Source of the DNA: Anaerolineae bacterium
Lineage (GTDB): Bacteria > Chloroflexota > Anaerolineae > Aggregatilineales > UBA2796
DNA: 64,000 nucleotides
Direction: 5' to 3'
NCBI GenBank assembly: GCA_019637615.1
Contig: JAHBVJ010000001.1
Coordinates: 124,001 to 188,000, forward strand
Shown piece by piece: positions 43,361 through 52,380 of the stretch. Made by a program: the position numbers and the translations under genes. Under the pieces are notes generated by a model, which saw only the letters and a program-made list of their open reading frames with translations, was not told where the DNA came from and searched no databases. Position 1 is the stretch's first letter. Each line of letters begins with the position of its first letter.

Positions 43361-43458
43361 GCAGCCGTCACTCAAGATGGGCGAAGTGCGGAGGACTTGA
43401 TAAAGTAGTGTCCCAACGTGAAGTACTCGTTGATTGACATTATCCACACGGAGCCATC

Positions 43459-44556
43459 ATGTCCCCCGATCCCAACATCATTCTAGACGCTCATCAAGAT
43501 ATTGCTTATAACGCCCAGAATTACGGGCGAGATTTTCTGCTGAGTGCCAACCGCAAACGTCAATTAGAAGAAGGCACAGATATTGTTAGCCGCAACGGAA
43601 CAGCGACATCGGGATTTCCGGACGCGCTGCTCGGTCGCGTCGGCGTTATCTTCAGCACCTTATATGCCATGCCGGAATGGGCCAAGCTGGATGCCAAGGA
43701 AACAGGCTATCAGACCCCCGCAGAAGCCTCCAAGATGGCGATGACCCAGTTAGATTATTATCATCGGTTGGCGGATCGTACCGACCGCATCGTGTTAATC
43801 AAAACACAGGCCGATCTGAGTAAAGTGCTCGATTCGTGGGCGGATGGGGTTGAGATCGATAGCCATAAAGTTGGCCTCGTGATCTTGATGGAAGGCGCTG
43901 ACCCGATCCGCGAACCCAAGGCGTTCGAGGAATGGTACGAGCGCGGCTTGCGTATTTGCGGCACGGCATGGTCGGAGACACGTTACAGCGGCGGTACCAC
44001 AATGCATGGACGCGGGCCGGGGCCGTTGACGGGGTTGGGGCGAGAGCTGCTCGAAGTGATGCAGTCGTTCAACGCGATTCTAGACGTTAGCCACATGGCG
44101 GAAGAATCGTTTTATGAAGCGCTAGATCGATATAGTGGGACGATCATCGCCAGCCACAGCAATCCGCGCCGCTTCCGCAACAGTGACCGCCACTTGAGCG
44201 ATGACATGATCCGGCGTTTGGTCGAGCGCGATGGTGTGATGGGCGTCGTTCCTTACAACGCCTTTCTCAAGAATGGGTACACAAGGAGCGAGGCCAAGTC
44301 ACAAACCCCGATCAGCATTCTGATCGATGCCATCGATCATATTTGTCAGGTCGCTGGCTCACCACGCCATGTGGGGATCGGCACCGACTTCGATGGTGGC
44401 TTCGGCAGCGAGAATATCCCCGCCGAGATCGACACTGTGAGCGATCTACAAGTGATCCCTACCCTGCTGGCGCAACGTGGTTATTCGGCGGAAGATGTAC
44501 AATTGATCTTGAGTGGTAACTTCCTGCGTGCATTACGCGCAACTTTACCGCGATAA
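43459..44556 (+). CDS. Membrane dipeptidase-type peptidase M19
   Basis: The 365-residue zinc dipeptidase shows the metal-binding ILDAHQDIAYN at the N-terminus, the metal Glu in LVILMEGADPI, and His residues in LDVSHMAEESFYEAL and IIASHSNPRRFRN, then RHVGIGTDFDGGFG. Members hydrolyse dipeptides, including D-amino-acid ones. There is no signal peptide, so it is cytoplasmic. It is followed by a small membrane gene 10 nt later. Confidence 0.94.
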   Translation: MSPDPNIILDAHQDIAYNAQNYGRDFLLSANRKRQLEEGTDIVSRNGTATSGFPDALLGRVGVIFSTLYAMPEWAKLDAKETGYQTPAEASKMAMTQLDYYHRLADRTDRIVLIKTQADLSKVLDSWADGVEIDSHKVGLVILMEGADPIREPKAFEEWYERGLRICGTAWSETRYSGGTTMHGRGPGPLTGLGRELLEVMQSFNAILDVSHMAEESFYEALDRYSGTIIASHSNPRRFRNSDRHLSDDMIRRLVERDGVMGVVPYNAFLKNGYTRSEAKSQTPISILIDAIDHICQVAGSPRHVGIGTDFDGGFGSENIPAEIDTVSDLQVIPTLLAQRGYSAEDVQLILSGNFLRALRATLPR

Positions 44557-44566
44557 GGCAGGGACA

Positions 44567-45013
44567 ATGGAGCGAACCTCTCAACTTGGGATTGCGTTGG
44601 CGGTACTCGGCGGCGTGATCGCCTTCATGGGACTGTTCCCCGGCGTGATCGGGCTGGATCAAGCGCAGGGCGTCGGGTTGTTCCAGATGACGGTCATTCT
44701 GCTAGGTTTTTGTCTGCTGATCCTCGGCGCGGCGACGTTTGTGCAGTTGAACTACTATGCCGGACGGAAGCACACCCTCGGTCAGGAGATCGCGCTGCGG
44801 TTGAGCATGACCGGGTTGATTATTTCCATTGTGTCCGGCTACGCGGATATTCTGGGCATCGGTTCGCATCCGCCGTTTGGCGAGCAGCGTCCTTTGCTTG
44901 GCAGTGTGCAGGTGGTCGGGTTGGTGGGCGGCTTTGTCATCGCGTCGGTAGGGATCATCCTGTTCGCGCTGCTCGGTCAGAGCGACCATGATGAGCCGAA
45001 TCAGACAACGTGA
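44567..45013 (+). CDS. Small four-helix membrane protein
   Basis: The 148-residue protein has four likely membrane helices (about 8-26, 36-57, 78-96 and 112-134). I start at 44567 (MERTSQLGIALAVLGG), 10 nt after the dipeptidase stop, with aaggcaggg upstream. I do not recognise a family; the tail is acidic (SDHDEPNQTT). It is likely co-transcribed with the M19 dipeptidase. Confidence 0.75.
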   Translation: MERTSQLGIALAVLGGVIAFMGLFPGVIGLDQAQGVGLFQMTVILLGFCLLILGAATFVQLNYYAGRKHTLGQEIALRLSMTGLIISIVSGYADILGIGSHPPFGEQRPLLGSVQVVGLVGGFVIASVGIILFALLGQSDHDEPNQTT

Positions 45014-45033
45014 GTGGCGACCATACAAAAGCA

Positions 45034-45114
45034 TAGGCTGAATGGGAAGTTACTCTAGATGCCTTGCCCCCTCAAGCAGGGCACCCGCAAGCAACTTCAG
45101 TTCCATTCAGCCTA
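45034..45114. repeat. 81-bp hairpin element
   Basis: A perfect 12-bp pair (45034-45045 with 45103-45114) and a further six-pair helix (45046-45051 with 45093-45098) enclose a GC-rich apex. It lies 20 nt after the small membrane protein gene in the 312-bp gap between convergent genes and could form a terminator-like structure for both. No T-run follows. Confidence 0.55.
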
Positions 45115-45156
45115 CACTTCAACAGGAGGAAAACTGGAATCTGTCACTATCTTGTT

Positions 45157-45175
45157 TAGTGTTCACTTAACACTA
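45157..45175. promoter_or_regulatory. 7-bp palindrome in convergent gap
   Basis: tagtgtt (45157-45163) and aacacta (45169-45175) flank cactt. It lies in the same 312-bp gap; a role is unclear because neither neighbouring gene starts here. The remainder of the gap to 45325 shows nothing else. Confidence 0.3.
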
Positions 45176-45325
45176 TGAGAACTAGTATAGGATTCTGGGT
45201 AAGTTATTACTTCTGCTAACCTATCAGAAAAAAGCGACTGGTTTTTCTGGTAAAGTGCCGAAGCAACGTCACCCCACCTGAGATGCATTGCTCCCTCGAA
45301 GCAGGATGAGCAACGTGCGCATCAA

Positions 45326-46243
45326 CTAACTCTGGAGCGTTTGACCATCGGTATATTCAACGAGGGTGAGGCCAGCCCGTTTACTGTAGGATAACTGACC
45401 ACCATAGGGCGCGGTGAAACTACCAGAGGTCGGTGATACGTCACGATAGTCGCGTCCCACCGCTACGGTGATGTAGCCCATATGGGGTTCGCGGTTATTG
45501 GTGGGATCGAAGGCTACGCGATTGAACCCCGCTGCTGTTGGCAAAAAGACTTCTACCCACGCGTGCGAGCTGCCTTCGCCAAGCAGATGACCGGAGACAT
45601 ACCTTGCTGGTACCCCTGCTGCCCGACATATCGCAAGCATCAAATGCGCGTAATCTTGGCACATCCCCTTACCCAAGCGGAGTGCTTCAGCGGCAGTCGT
45701 ATCCACGGTGGTTACGCCACTCTGGTAATGCATCGTGTCGTAGACCCAAGCATGAATGCGTAAGGCCAGATCATACGGCGTCGTGGTGGTGGCTTGTAAT
45801 TGACGTGCAACGGCGTGAATATGCGGATCAGGCAGGGTGAGCGAGGTGGGTTGCAACCAATAGGCAACGCTATCAGGCGCAATGGGTGGCAACGGCGCAG
45901 ACTGCCGCTCATTTTCGATGATCATCAAGAGTTCGAAGGTCACAGCCTGATCTGCTTGCGGGACTTCCACATCAAGGATGCGATTGCCAAAACTATCGAT
46001 TGTTTGTCGTTTAGCCAGCGGCACGGGAGTGATGGCGAGATGATGTTCGTGTACTTTTTGCGCAGCATAGCGATCAGCAGGAATAACGATGAGGCGCTGT
46101 TTCAGATTTTGAATCGGGCCGGGATAGGCATAGTGAAAGCGCTGGTAAAATTGGAAGCGGGTTCGCCGCACGCTGCGCCAATCGACAGCTTTGTAATCGA
46201 TGAATTGTACATGTTGGGCGGCGGCAAAGTCGGGTTCATTCAT
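45326..46243 (-). CDS. Transglutaminase-like protease, second of pair
   Basis: The 305-residue cytoplasmic protein has a transglutaminase-like N-terminal beta region (FHYAYPGPIQNLKQRLIVIP) and a catalytic core (about 150-240) with Cys in GKGMCQDYAHLML, His in SSHAWVEVFL and Asp in VAFDPTNNREP. This family usually works as cysteine peptidases. I start at 46243 because it lies 5 nt after the stop of its paralogue; an upstream frame would overlap that gene. The pair forms one operon. Confidence 0.92.
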   Translation of the reverse strand: MNEPDFAAAQHVQFIDYKAVDWRSVRRTRFQFYQRFHYAYPGPIQNLKQRLIVIPADRYAAQKVHEHHLAITPVPLAKRQTIDSFGNRILDVEVPQADQAVTFELLMIIENERQSAPLPPIAPDSVAYWLQPTSLTLPDPHIHAVARQLQATTTTPYDLALRIHAWVYDTMHYQSGVTTVDTTAAEALRLGKGMCQDYAHLMLAICRAAGVPARYVSGHLLGEGSSHAWVEVFLPTAAGFNRVAFDPTNNREPHMGYITVAVGRDYRDVSPTSGSFTAPYGGQLSYSKRAGLTLVEYTDGQTLQS

Positions 46244-46248
46244 AGTAT

Positions 46249-47112
46249 TCACTTGGCTTCTGGTAGTATGATGCCTAGATGTGCATTTTCCTGCACTTGT
46301 TCTGCCCACACTGTGAAACTGGTTAGCTGCGCACTGCCATAAATCGTGGCGAAGGCGACATCAACCGCATCCCGTCCACGTGCAATCACCACGCGTCCTG
46401 TGCGCGGACGGTTATGTCGAGCGTCAAAGGTATGCCACATATTATCCATGTAGACTTCAAACCACGCATGGAAATCCATTGGTGAGGGATCAGGCGTGAC
46501 GTTGATATCCGGCAAATAACCACATACGTAGCGCGCGGGAAAGTTCAGAGCACGGCAGAAGGACACCCCTAAATGCGCGAAATCACGACAGACGCCTTGA
46601 CGTTGTTGATAGGCATCCCACGCCGTGGTGGTGGAAGTGCTGCTGCCCGCGCCATAGGCAACGTTGGTATGCAGCCAATCGCATACCGCTTGCACCTGTG
46701 CCCAACCACCCTGAATATTACTGAAGAACTCCCACGCATCCTTGATAAATAAATCTGACGGGCAGTAGCGACTTGGCAATGTGTAGATGATCACATCGTC
46801 CGGCAACTCTTCGACCAGCGTTTTGGGCAAGTCTGGCAGCATGAGATCGGGCAGCGGCGATACGTCTACGAGTGCATGATAGCCGATAGCGAGGGTACCG
46901 ATGGGGGCAACTAACCGCCAAATCTGGTTGCCAAAGCCGTCGATGTACTCATGGACTGGCACAGCAGGGGTGAGTGTACGTTGTTCTTCGACCATGCCCT
47001 GATTATACGCTGGTTGGATTGCCAACAGCATCGGGTTGGACGCCCCAAGTTCATATACAATCTCGCATCCGATGTGAACACGCAGTAACCGTTGGCTTTC
47101 AACGGCGTCCAT
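46249..47112 (-). CDS. Transglutaminase-like protease, first of pair
   Basis: The 287-residue protein shares the architecture of the gene after it: N-terminal transglutaminase beta domain (about 1-110), then the core with Cys in GVCRDFAHLGVSF, His in MDFHAWFEVYM and Asp in WHTFDARHNRPR. C-terminal RVVIARGRDAVDVAFATIYG is also typical of this bacterial transglutaminase group. It is probably a duplication of its neighbour. It follows dnaN on the same strand after a 289-bp gap containing a structured element. Confidence 0.92.
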   Translation of the reverse strand: MDAVESQRLLRVHIGCEIVYELGASNPMLLAIQPAYNQGMVEEQRTLTPAVPVHEYIDGFGNQIWRLVAPIGTLAIGYHALVDVSPLPDLMLPDLPKTLVEELPDDVIIYTLPSRYCPSDLFIKDAWEFFSNIQGGWAQVQAVCDWLHTNVAYGAGSSTSTTTAWDAYQQRQGVCRDFAHLGVSFCRALNFPARYVCGYLPDINVTPDPSPMDFHAWFEVYMDNMWHTFDARHNRPRTGRVVIARGRDAVDVAFATIYGSAQLTSFTVWAEQVQENAHLGIILPEAK

Positions 47113-47213
47113 CGCAGCGCCTTTCCAATAATTTCTTACGGTAGTGTGCTACAGGGGAGGGGATGCCTGTATACGCAGTCTATTCCGATACGATGCATGT
47201 ACATATGGGAGAG

Positions 47214-47333
47214 TGTACACACGACGATCCGCAAACACCTTGGTGAAATCGCACAGACTAGACGGTTGAATCGTCAATATCCGTCAAAACACGATCACTT
47301 ATAGCGCAATAGCAGTTTTTCGTCGTGTGTACA
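47214..47333. repeat. 120-bp structured element with 14-bp perfect ends
   Basis: The arms at 47214-47227 and 47320-47333 are perfect inverted copies, 92 bp apart. Inside, a second hairpin (47261-47269 with 47274-47285, with a 3-nt bulge) forms. It lies between dnaN and the transglutaminase gene, both on the - strand. It could be an attenuator, a small structured RNA or a mobile miniature element. Confidence 0.55.
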
Positions 47334-47401
47334 AATTGGTGCAGCCTCAGACTATGCTGCGAAATGCTCCGGTTTGACCTTTCACATCCATATACGCTGT
47401 G

Positions 47402-48544
47402 TTAGCGCGTGCTCATGGGCATGATCACGTAGGTGAAGTCTTTGCGACCTGCCGGACGCACCACACCCGGAGCCGATGCACCATTGGTCTCAATCGCGAC
47501 CTGATCTTCGTTGATGACGGCTAGCACATCGAGGAGATAGCGCACGTTGAAGGCGATCTCCAGCCCCGGCCCGTCGATGGAGGCATCGAGCGTCCACTCG
47601 TTTTCGCCACGCTCAGAGGCTTGGGCGGTGACGGTCATGGTGCCCGGTTCGGCTACATTACGCCCCGGCTTGATGGCGACCCGTGTGGTGTTGTTGTTGT
47701 TGCGCGCCACGATCTCCGCATTTTTGCAGGCGAGCGTCAATTCCTTGCGCGTCACTACGGTTGAGGTCGCGGCGGCTTTGGGGATCAGGTGCTCGACATC
47801 GGGGAATTTGCCGTCGATGATCTGCGAAACGATGTCTACATCGCCAATATGGAACATGACCTGACTGCGGTTGGCGGAGATCGAGAACATCACCTGATTG
47901 TCGTCCCCCGGCGCGATGCGCGCGATTTCGGTCAGCGTTTTGGCGGGGATGACGAGCGAGATGGCTTGGTCGATGGAGGTGGTCATTTCGGCAGTGCGCA
48001 ACGCCATGCGGAAGCCATCGGCGGAAATCAGCGAGATGCGGTCGCTATCGAATTTGGTCAGGATGCCCATCAGGATCGGGCGGGTCTCTTCTTTGGCTGC
48101 CGCGAACACAACCTGATTGATCATGTCCTGAAAAACATCAGCGGGGATCGCCATGCCCGGTTCGCCATCCGCTTCGGGAAGCTGCGGGAATTGGTCGGCC
48201 TCGATGCCTTTTAGCTTGTTGCTGGCACGTCCAGCGCATTTGATCACTAGAGTTTGTGTCTTGGGATCAAGCTCCAGATCGACGCGTTCGGGCGGCAAAA
48301 TCGCCACGATTTCTGACAATTCGCGGGCGGGCACAGTGATCGCGCCAGCAGTCTCGACATTGGCACCGATGCGATCCACGATGCTGATACCCTGATCAAG
48401 ATTGATGGCGCACACCTTCAGTCGATCATCTTCAGTCTCTAGCAGCACATTGCCCAACACAGCTTGGGTCGGACGCGATGAGACAGCACGACTGACGATG
48501 CTCAACGCTTTGGCTAGATTTTCTTGCAATACAGATACGCGCAT
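47402..48544 (-). CDS. dnaN: DNA polymerase III beta clamp
   Basis: The beta clamp tethers DNA polymerase to DNA as a dimeric ring. The 380-residue protein opens MRVSVLQENLAKALSIVSRA, has the three-domain clamp pattern, and ends VIMPMSTR, the family's conserved end. It starts 1 nt after a GAGGGAAA ribosome binding site and is of normal length. It is not next to dnaA or recF here. The 311-bp gap upstream separates it from a divergent PIN/TRAM gene. Confidence 0.95.
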   Translation of the reverse strand: MRVSVLQENLAKALSIVSRAVSSRPTQAVLGNVLLETEDDRLKVCAINLDQGISIVDRIGANVETAGAITVPARELSEIVAILPPERVDLELDPKTQTLVIKCAGRASNKLKGIEADQFPQLPEADGEPGMAIPADVFQDMINQVVFAAAKEETRPILMGILTKFDSDRISLISADGFRMALRTAEMTTSIDQAISLVIPAKTLTEIARIAPGDDNQVMFSISANRSQVMFHIGDVDIVSQIIDGKFPDVEHLIPKAAATSTVVTRKELTLACKNAEIVARNNNNTTRVAIKPGRNVAEPGTMTVTAQASERGENEWTLDASIDGPGLEIAFNVRYLLDVLAVINEDQVAIETNGASAPGVVRPAGRKDFTYVIMPMSTR

Positions 48545-48855
48545 TTTCCCTCGATTTTAGCGATAGTTAGCTAGGAAATTTGTTCTATTTTACCGGATGA
48601 ATGGGAATTAATGCAAGTTGCAATTCCCCGTCAGCCATTGATAGTTTGAAAATGTTTGAGAATTAGAACCCAACCCTTACCGAAATACCAGTTTCGTCGC
48701 CCTATTTTCTGATCGGTCATTAATGAGCATGTTTACAAATTGTGGGGAGATCACCGTTGACGCCATATAGTCCTCAGTGTTAAAGTTCGGTTAGGTATTA
48801 TCCATAATTTATCTGAAAGTGCGGAGTTGTAGACTTCGCAGCGGGATTACTATTC
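48545..48855. other. 311-bp divergent promoter region of dnaN and the PIN/TRAM gene
   Basis: The gap is AT-rich next to dnaN and contains the dyad gggaatt (48603-48609) / aattccc (48622-48628), a possible operator. A sequence one mismatch from a DnaA box (ttatccata, near 48799) occurs once. No gene fits here, and no array of DnaA boxes is seen. Confidence 0.5.
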
Positions 48856-49944
48856 ATGTCTTCGGAACTCGGCCTTCGTTTATTCGGCATGGTGATTTGT
48901 GCGCTAATCGGCGCGCGGCTTGGGGATGGCTTGGCACAGCCACCAGTACCGAGAGAAGTGTTTTCACTGATCTTCGGCTTGGTTGGCTCGCTCATTGGCC
49001 TGATCCTGACGCCGTACGTTACGACCCGTCCGGCGCGGTTCGCCCGTACAGTAATCCGCGAATTGCCGATAGAGGTGCTCGGCACTTCCTTGATCGGCCT
49101 GATATTTGGCTTGATCGTGGCGGCACTGCTGGCGGTTCCGTTGGGGTTGCTGCCGCGTCCTTTCAGCGAGTGGACTCCTTCTATCGTGGCAGTCGTGTCG
49201 GCCTATCTGGGCATCCTGATTTTCGCCTTCCGTGCGCCGGATATTTTCCAGTTGACGCAGCGTTTACGCGGGATGCCGACAGAGCAAATCAGTGTTCCAG
49301 CGGCGACTTCGTCATTGACGACCATCGAAGCCAGCGTACAAATCCTGATGGATACGAGCGTGATCATCGATGGGCGCATCCTCGACATCGTCAAAACGGG
49401 CTTCCTATTCGCCACCATCCTTGTGCCGGGGTTCGTTTTGCGACAGCTTCAGCACATCGCTGATGAAAGCGATCCGCTGCGCCGGAATCGTGGCAAACGC
49501 GGCTTGGAAATCCTCGAAGAATTGCAGAAGCTCAACAAGGATAATAAATCCAGCATCGAGATCGTTGATCTGGATACCGACGGGGCGCGCGCCGTCGATG
49601 ATAAGTTGGTAGTGCTGGCGAAGCAGATGAACGCACATCTGATGACCACTGACCACAACTTGAACCGTACGGCGACTTTGCAAGGCGTGCGCGTTTTGAA
49701 CATCAATGAACTCGCCAATGCCGTCAAAGCGATGCTGCTGCCCAATGAAATGATCCCGATCAAGATCACGGCGGAAGGGCGCGAAGCCGGTCAGGGCGTC
49801 GGGTATTTGGATGACGGTACAATGGTCGTGGTGGAAGATGGTAAACGTTACCTTGATCGCACCATCTATGTGATCATCACCCGGATGATCCAGACCGCTG
49901 CCGGGAAGATGTATTTTGCTAGACCGGAAGAACCAAGAAAGTAG
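48856..49944 (+). CDS. YacL-type PIN/TRAM membrane protein
   Basis: The 362-residue protein has four N-terminal membrane helices (about 5-125), a PIN nuclease-type domain (about 150-290) with acidic residues in ILMDTSVIIDGRILD, VPGFVLRQLQHIAD and AVDDKLVVLAKQ and TTDHNLNRTA, then a TRAM domain at the C-terminus (AGQGVGYLDDGTMVVVEDG). Members of this YacL family bind or cut RNA at the membrane. It is 14 nt ahead of cysS, so the two are likely co-transcribed. Confidence 0.93.
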   Translation: MSSELGLRLFGMVICALIGARLGDGLAQPPVPREVFSLIFGLVGSLIGLILTPYVTTRPARFARTVIRELPIEVLGTSLIGLIFGLIVAALLAVPLGLLPRPFSEWTPSIVAVVSAYLGILIFAFRAPDIFQLTQRLRGMPTEQISVPAATSSLTTIEASVQILMDTSVIIDGRILDIVKTGFLFATILVPGFVLRQLQHIADESDPLRRNRGKRGLEILEELQKLNKDNKSSIEIVDLDTDGARAVDDKLVVLAKQMNAHLMTTDHNLNRTATLQGVRVLNINELANAVKAMLLPNEMIPIKITAEGREAGQGVGYLDDGTMVVVEDGKRYLDRTIYVIITRMIQTAAGKMYFARPEEPRK

Positions 49945-49957
49945 AGCACACCCGCCG

Positions 49958-51430
49958 ATGAGCCTGAGAGTGTTTAATGTCCTTGGACGTGAGAAAGTCG
50001 ATTTTAAGCCGATTGAACCGGGACGCGTCACCATGTATGTATGCGGCCCCACCGTGCAAGATTATTCGCATTTGGGACACGCCAAGACCTATATATCCTT
50101 CGACCTGATCAACCGCTATCTGCGCTACAGCGGTAACGAAGTCCTGTATGTTCAGAATATCACCGATGTCGGGCACCTGCTTGATACGGGCGAAGATCGC
50201 ATCATCAAGAAGGCCAAGCAAACGGCGGCTGGAAGCTCGGCACAACCTGCCGCGCTGCCGATGCAGATCGTGGAAAGCTATGCCAAGGCGTACTTTGATG
50301 ATATGGACGCGCTCGGCATCCAACGACCGGACATCAGCCCCCGCGCCAGCGCGCACATCCCTGAACAGATCGAGATGATCCAGACGCTGCTCAAGAATGA
50401 GAACGCGTACATCGCGGACGACGGTGTGTACTTCGATGTTTCTAGCCACGACGGTTACGGTAAGCTCTCCAACCGGAAGCGCGATGAATCCGAGACAGGT
50501 TCGCGCACGCTGAAAGGACGCGGAAAGCGTAATCCCGAAGACTTCGTGTTGTGGGTCATCGCGCCGCCAGAACACCTCTTGAAATGGGACAGTCCGTGGG
50601 GCAAAGGCTACCCCGGTTGGCATATCGAGTGCTCCGCCATGTCGCGCAAATATTTGGGCGAGACATTCGATATTCACGGCGGCGGGATTGATAACATTTT
50701 CCCGCATAACGAGTGCGAATGCGCCCAGAGCGAGGCCGCTAATGGCAAGCCGTTTGCTAATCACTGGCTGCTGACGGGCAGTTTGACCGTCAACGGCGTG
50801 AAGATGTCCAAGAGCCTCGGCAATTTCACGCGGGTACGGGATGCGCTGGAAAAGTACCGACCAGAAGTGATCCGCGCGTGGGTGTTCCAGACGCACTACA
50901 GCAATCCGGTCGATTACAGCGACGACGCCTTAGCCGCCGCGCAAAAGGGCTGGGAAGGCATCATGGGTGCCGTGCGCCTGACCCGCGAGGCGCTGCGTTC
51001 CGCACAGGATTCCGAGGCTGGCAGCGGCTTCCTCGCCGTGATCGACCAGACCAAGGCGCAGTTCATCGAGGCAATGGATAACGACTTCAACGCACCTGTC
51101 GCGATGTCGGTACTGCAAACTTTCACGACCGAAGTCAATAAACTGCTGAACAGCGGCGAGACGGTTGGCAAGGCCACGCTAGAGGCCATCGAAGCGCTGT
51201 ACAACGAGTTGGGCGGAACGGTGCTCGGTATTGTGCCCGCCATCGAAGCGACCAGCAACGCCGATGCAAAGCGTCAAGACGGCTTGATCCGCCTGTTGAT
51301 CGATCTGCGTCAGCAGTCACGTGCCGAAAAGCAGTTCGCCCGTGCTGACCAGATTCGCAATCAGTTGAAGGCACTCGGCGTCATCCTCGAAGATCGTGCT
51401 GACGGCAGCATTTATAAGCTTGAGAATTAA
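49958..51430 (+). CDS. cysS: Cysteinyl-tRNA synthetase
   Basis: The enzyme charges tRNA-Cys. The 490 residues contain the zinc Cys in YVCGPTVQ, the HIGH-type HLGHAK, the active-site CSAMSRKYLG with WHIECS, FPHNECECAQSEA, and the KMSKS motif in KMSKSLGNF. The C-terminal anticodon-binding region is complete. I start at 49958 (MSLRVFNVLGREK), 14 nt past the PIN/TRAM stop; the upstream in-frame ATG lies inside that gene. An insert at about 80-95 (AKQTAAGSSAQPAAL) is a little longer than usual. Confidence 0.96.
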   Translation: MSLRVFNVLGREKVDFKPIEPGRVTMYVCGPTVQDYSHLGHAKTYISFDLINRYLRYSGNEVLYVQNITDVGHLLDTGEDRIIKKAKQTAAGSSAQPAALPMQIVESYAKAYFDDMDALGIQRPDISPRASAHIPEQIEMIQTLLKNENAYIADDGVYFDVSSHDGYGKLSNRKRDESETGSRTLKGRGKRNPEDFVLWVIAPPEHLLKWDSPWGKGYPGWHIECSAMSRKYLGETFDIHGGGIDNIFPHNECECAQSEAANGKPFANHWLLTGSLTVNGVKMSKSLGNFTRVRDALEKYRPEVIRAWVFQTHYSNPVDYSDDALAAAQKGWEGIMGAVRLTREALRSAQDSEAGSGFLAVIDQTKAQFIEAMDNDFNAPVAMSVLQTFTTEVNKLLNSGETVGKATLEAIEALYNELGGTVLGIVPAIEATSNADAKRQDGLIRLLIDLRQQSRAEKQFARADQIRNQLKALGVILEDRADGSIYKLEN

Positions 51431-51433
51431 GCA

Positions 51434-51497
51434 TCCTGAGCGCCAAACGATGATGGGGACACCTTGATCATCGGTTGTACATGGCTGGCGCTCAGGA
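51434..51497 (+). promoter_or_regulatory. Structured leader between cysS and tpiA
   Basis: A perfect 12-bp pair (51434-51445 with 51486-51497) encloses a 7-bp hairpin (51448-51454 with 51467-51473), giving a nested stem over nearly the whole gap. It ends 22 nt before the tpiA ATG and 10 nt before the GAAGGA binding site. It may limit read-through or control translation. Confidence 0.6.
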
Positions 51498-51519
51498 ACC
51501 ACCATGAAGGATTTGTGTA

Positions 51520-52296
51520 ATGAGTCGTATACCAATCGTTGCCGGAAATTGGAAGATGTACAAGACGCCGTCGGAAGCGGTGGACTTCGTCACCTCCCTG
51601 ATCCCCGAACTTAGCCCACTGGATGGCGTCGAGCGCGTCATATGTCCACCGTTTCTCGCGATCCCCGGTGTGAGCGCGAAGGTGGCGGGCAGCCCGATTC
51701 AAGTCGGGGCGCAGAACGTACACTGGCAGAAGGAAGGCGCGTTCACCAGTGACATCGCGCCCGCTATGCTGAAAGGGCTGGTGGAATACGTGATCGTCGG
51801 GCATTCCGAAGTGCGCCAATATCACGGTGACACTGATGAGCGCGTGAATATGCGGGCGAAAGCAGCTTTAGAGGCTGGCCTCAAGCCGATCATCGCGGTG
51901 GGCGAGAGCGTCGATACGTACCGCGCGGGACAGACGGAAACATTTGTCGGCGCACAAATTCGCGCGTGCTTCGCAGGCATCCCCCAAGAAGCCGTGAGTT
52001 CAATCGTCGTGGCCTATGAGCCGCTGTGGGCGATTGGCACCGGCCTGACGCCGACGGCAGAAGAAGCCAACCAGATCATCAAGAACGCGATCCGCAATGT
52101 GCTGGCGTCGCTGTACGGCGAGGACGCAGCACAGCAGGTGCGCATTCAGTACGGTGGCAGCGTCAAGCCAGATAATATGAAGGGCTTCATGAGCCAGCCC
52201 GATATTGACGGCGCACTGGTGGGTGGCGCTTCGTTGAAAGTCAACGACTTCGTGACGCTGGTCAAGCTGGCGCGCGAAGCCAAGGGACTTGCGTAA
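51520..52296 (+). CDS. tpiA: Triosephosphate isomerase
   Basis: The enzyme interconverts dihydroxyacetone phosphate and glyceraldehyde 3-phosphate. The 258-residue protein has Asn10 and Lys12 in VAGNWKMYK, the catalytic His in VIVGHSEVR, the Glu in AYEPLWAIGTG and the phosphate-binding IQYGGSVKPDN. It is of normal length. GAAGGA precedes the ATG. A structured leader precedes it and a heptad repeat and terminator follow it. Confidence 0.97.
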   Translation: MSRIPIVAGNWKMYKTPSEAVDFVTSLIPELSPLDGVERVICPPFLAIPGVSAKVAGSPIQVGAQNVHWQKEGAFTSDIAPAMLKGLVEYVIVGHSEVRQYHGDTDERVNMRAKAALEAGLKPIIAVGESVDTYRAGQTETFVGAQIRACFAGIPQEAVSSIVVAYEPLWAIGTGLTPTAEEANQIIKNAIRNVLASLYGEDAAQQVRIQYGGSVKPDNMKGFMSQPDIDGALVGGASLKVNDFVTLVKLAREAKGLA

Positions 52297-52300
52297 AAAT

Positions 52301-52321
52301 AGTGCTGAGTGCTAAGTAAAT
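52301..52321 (+). repeat. Degenerate heptad repeat after tpiA (three units)
   Basis: agtgctg agtgcta agtaaat, starting 4 nt after the tpiA stop, is the same repeat family as after rpsI, here 49 kb away; the last two units match exactly. Confidence 0.7.
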
Positions 52322-52337
52322 ACGAAATGCAAGCAGT

Positions 52338-52363
52338 AGGGCGGGAGTTATCTCGCCCTTTTC
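52338..52363 (+). terminator. Intrinsic terminator after tpiA
   Basis: A 9-bp stem (52338-52346 with 52351-52359, one G-T) with loop gtta is followed by tttc. Confidence 0.8.
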
Positions 52364-52380
52364 ATTCGCGGACACAGCGA

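Noticed and set aside
48545..48855. Replication origin next to dnaN
   Set aside because: Only one sequence close to a DnaA box is present, there is no box cluster or dnaA, and the region looks like a plain divergent promoter.
49919..50896. Long - strand frame (325 codons) over cysS
   Set aside because: The + strand holds every CysRS motif; the - frame resembles nothing.
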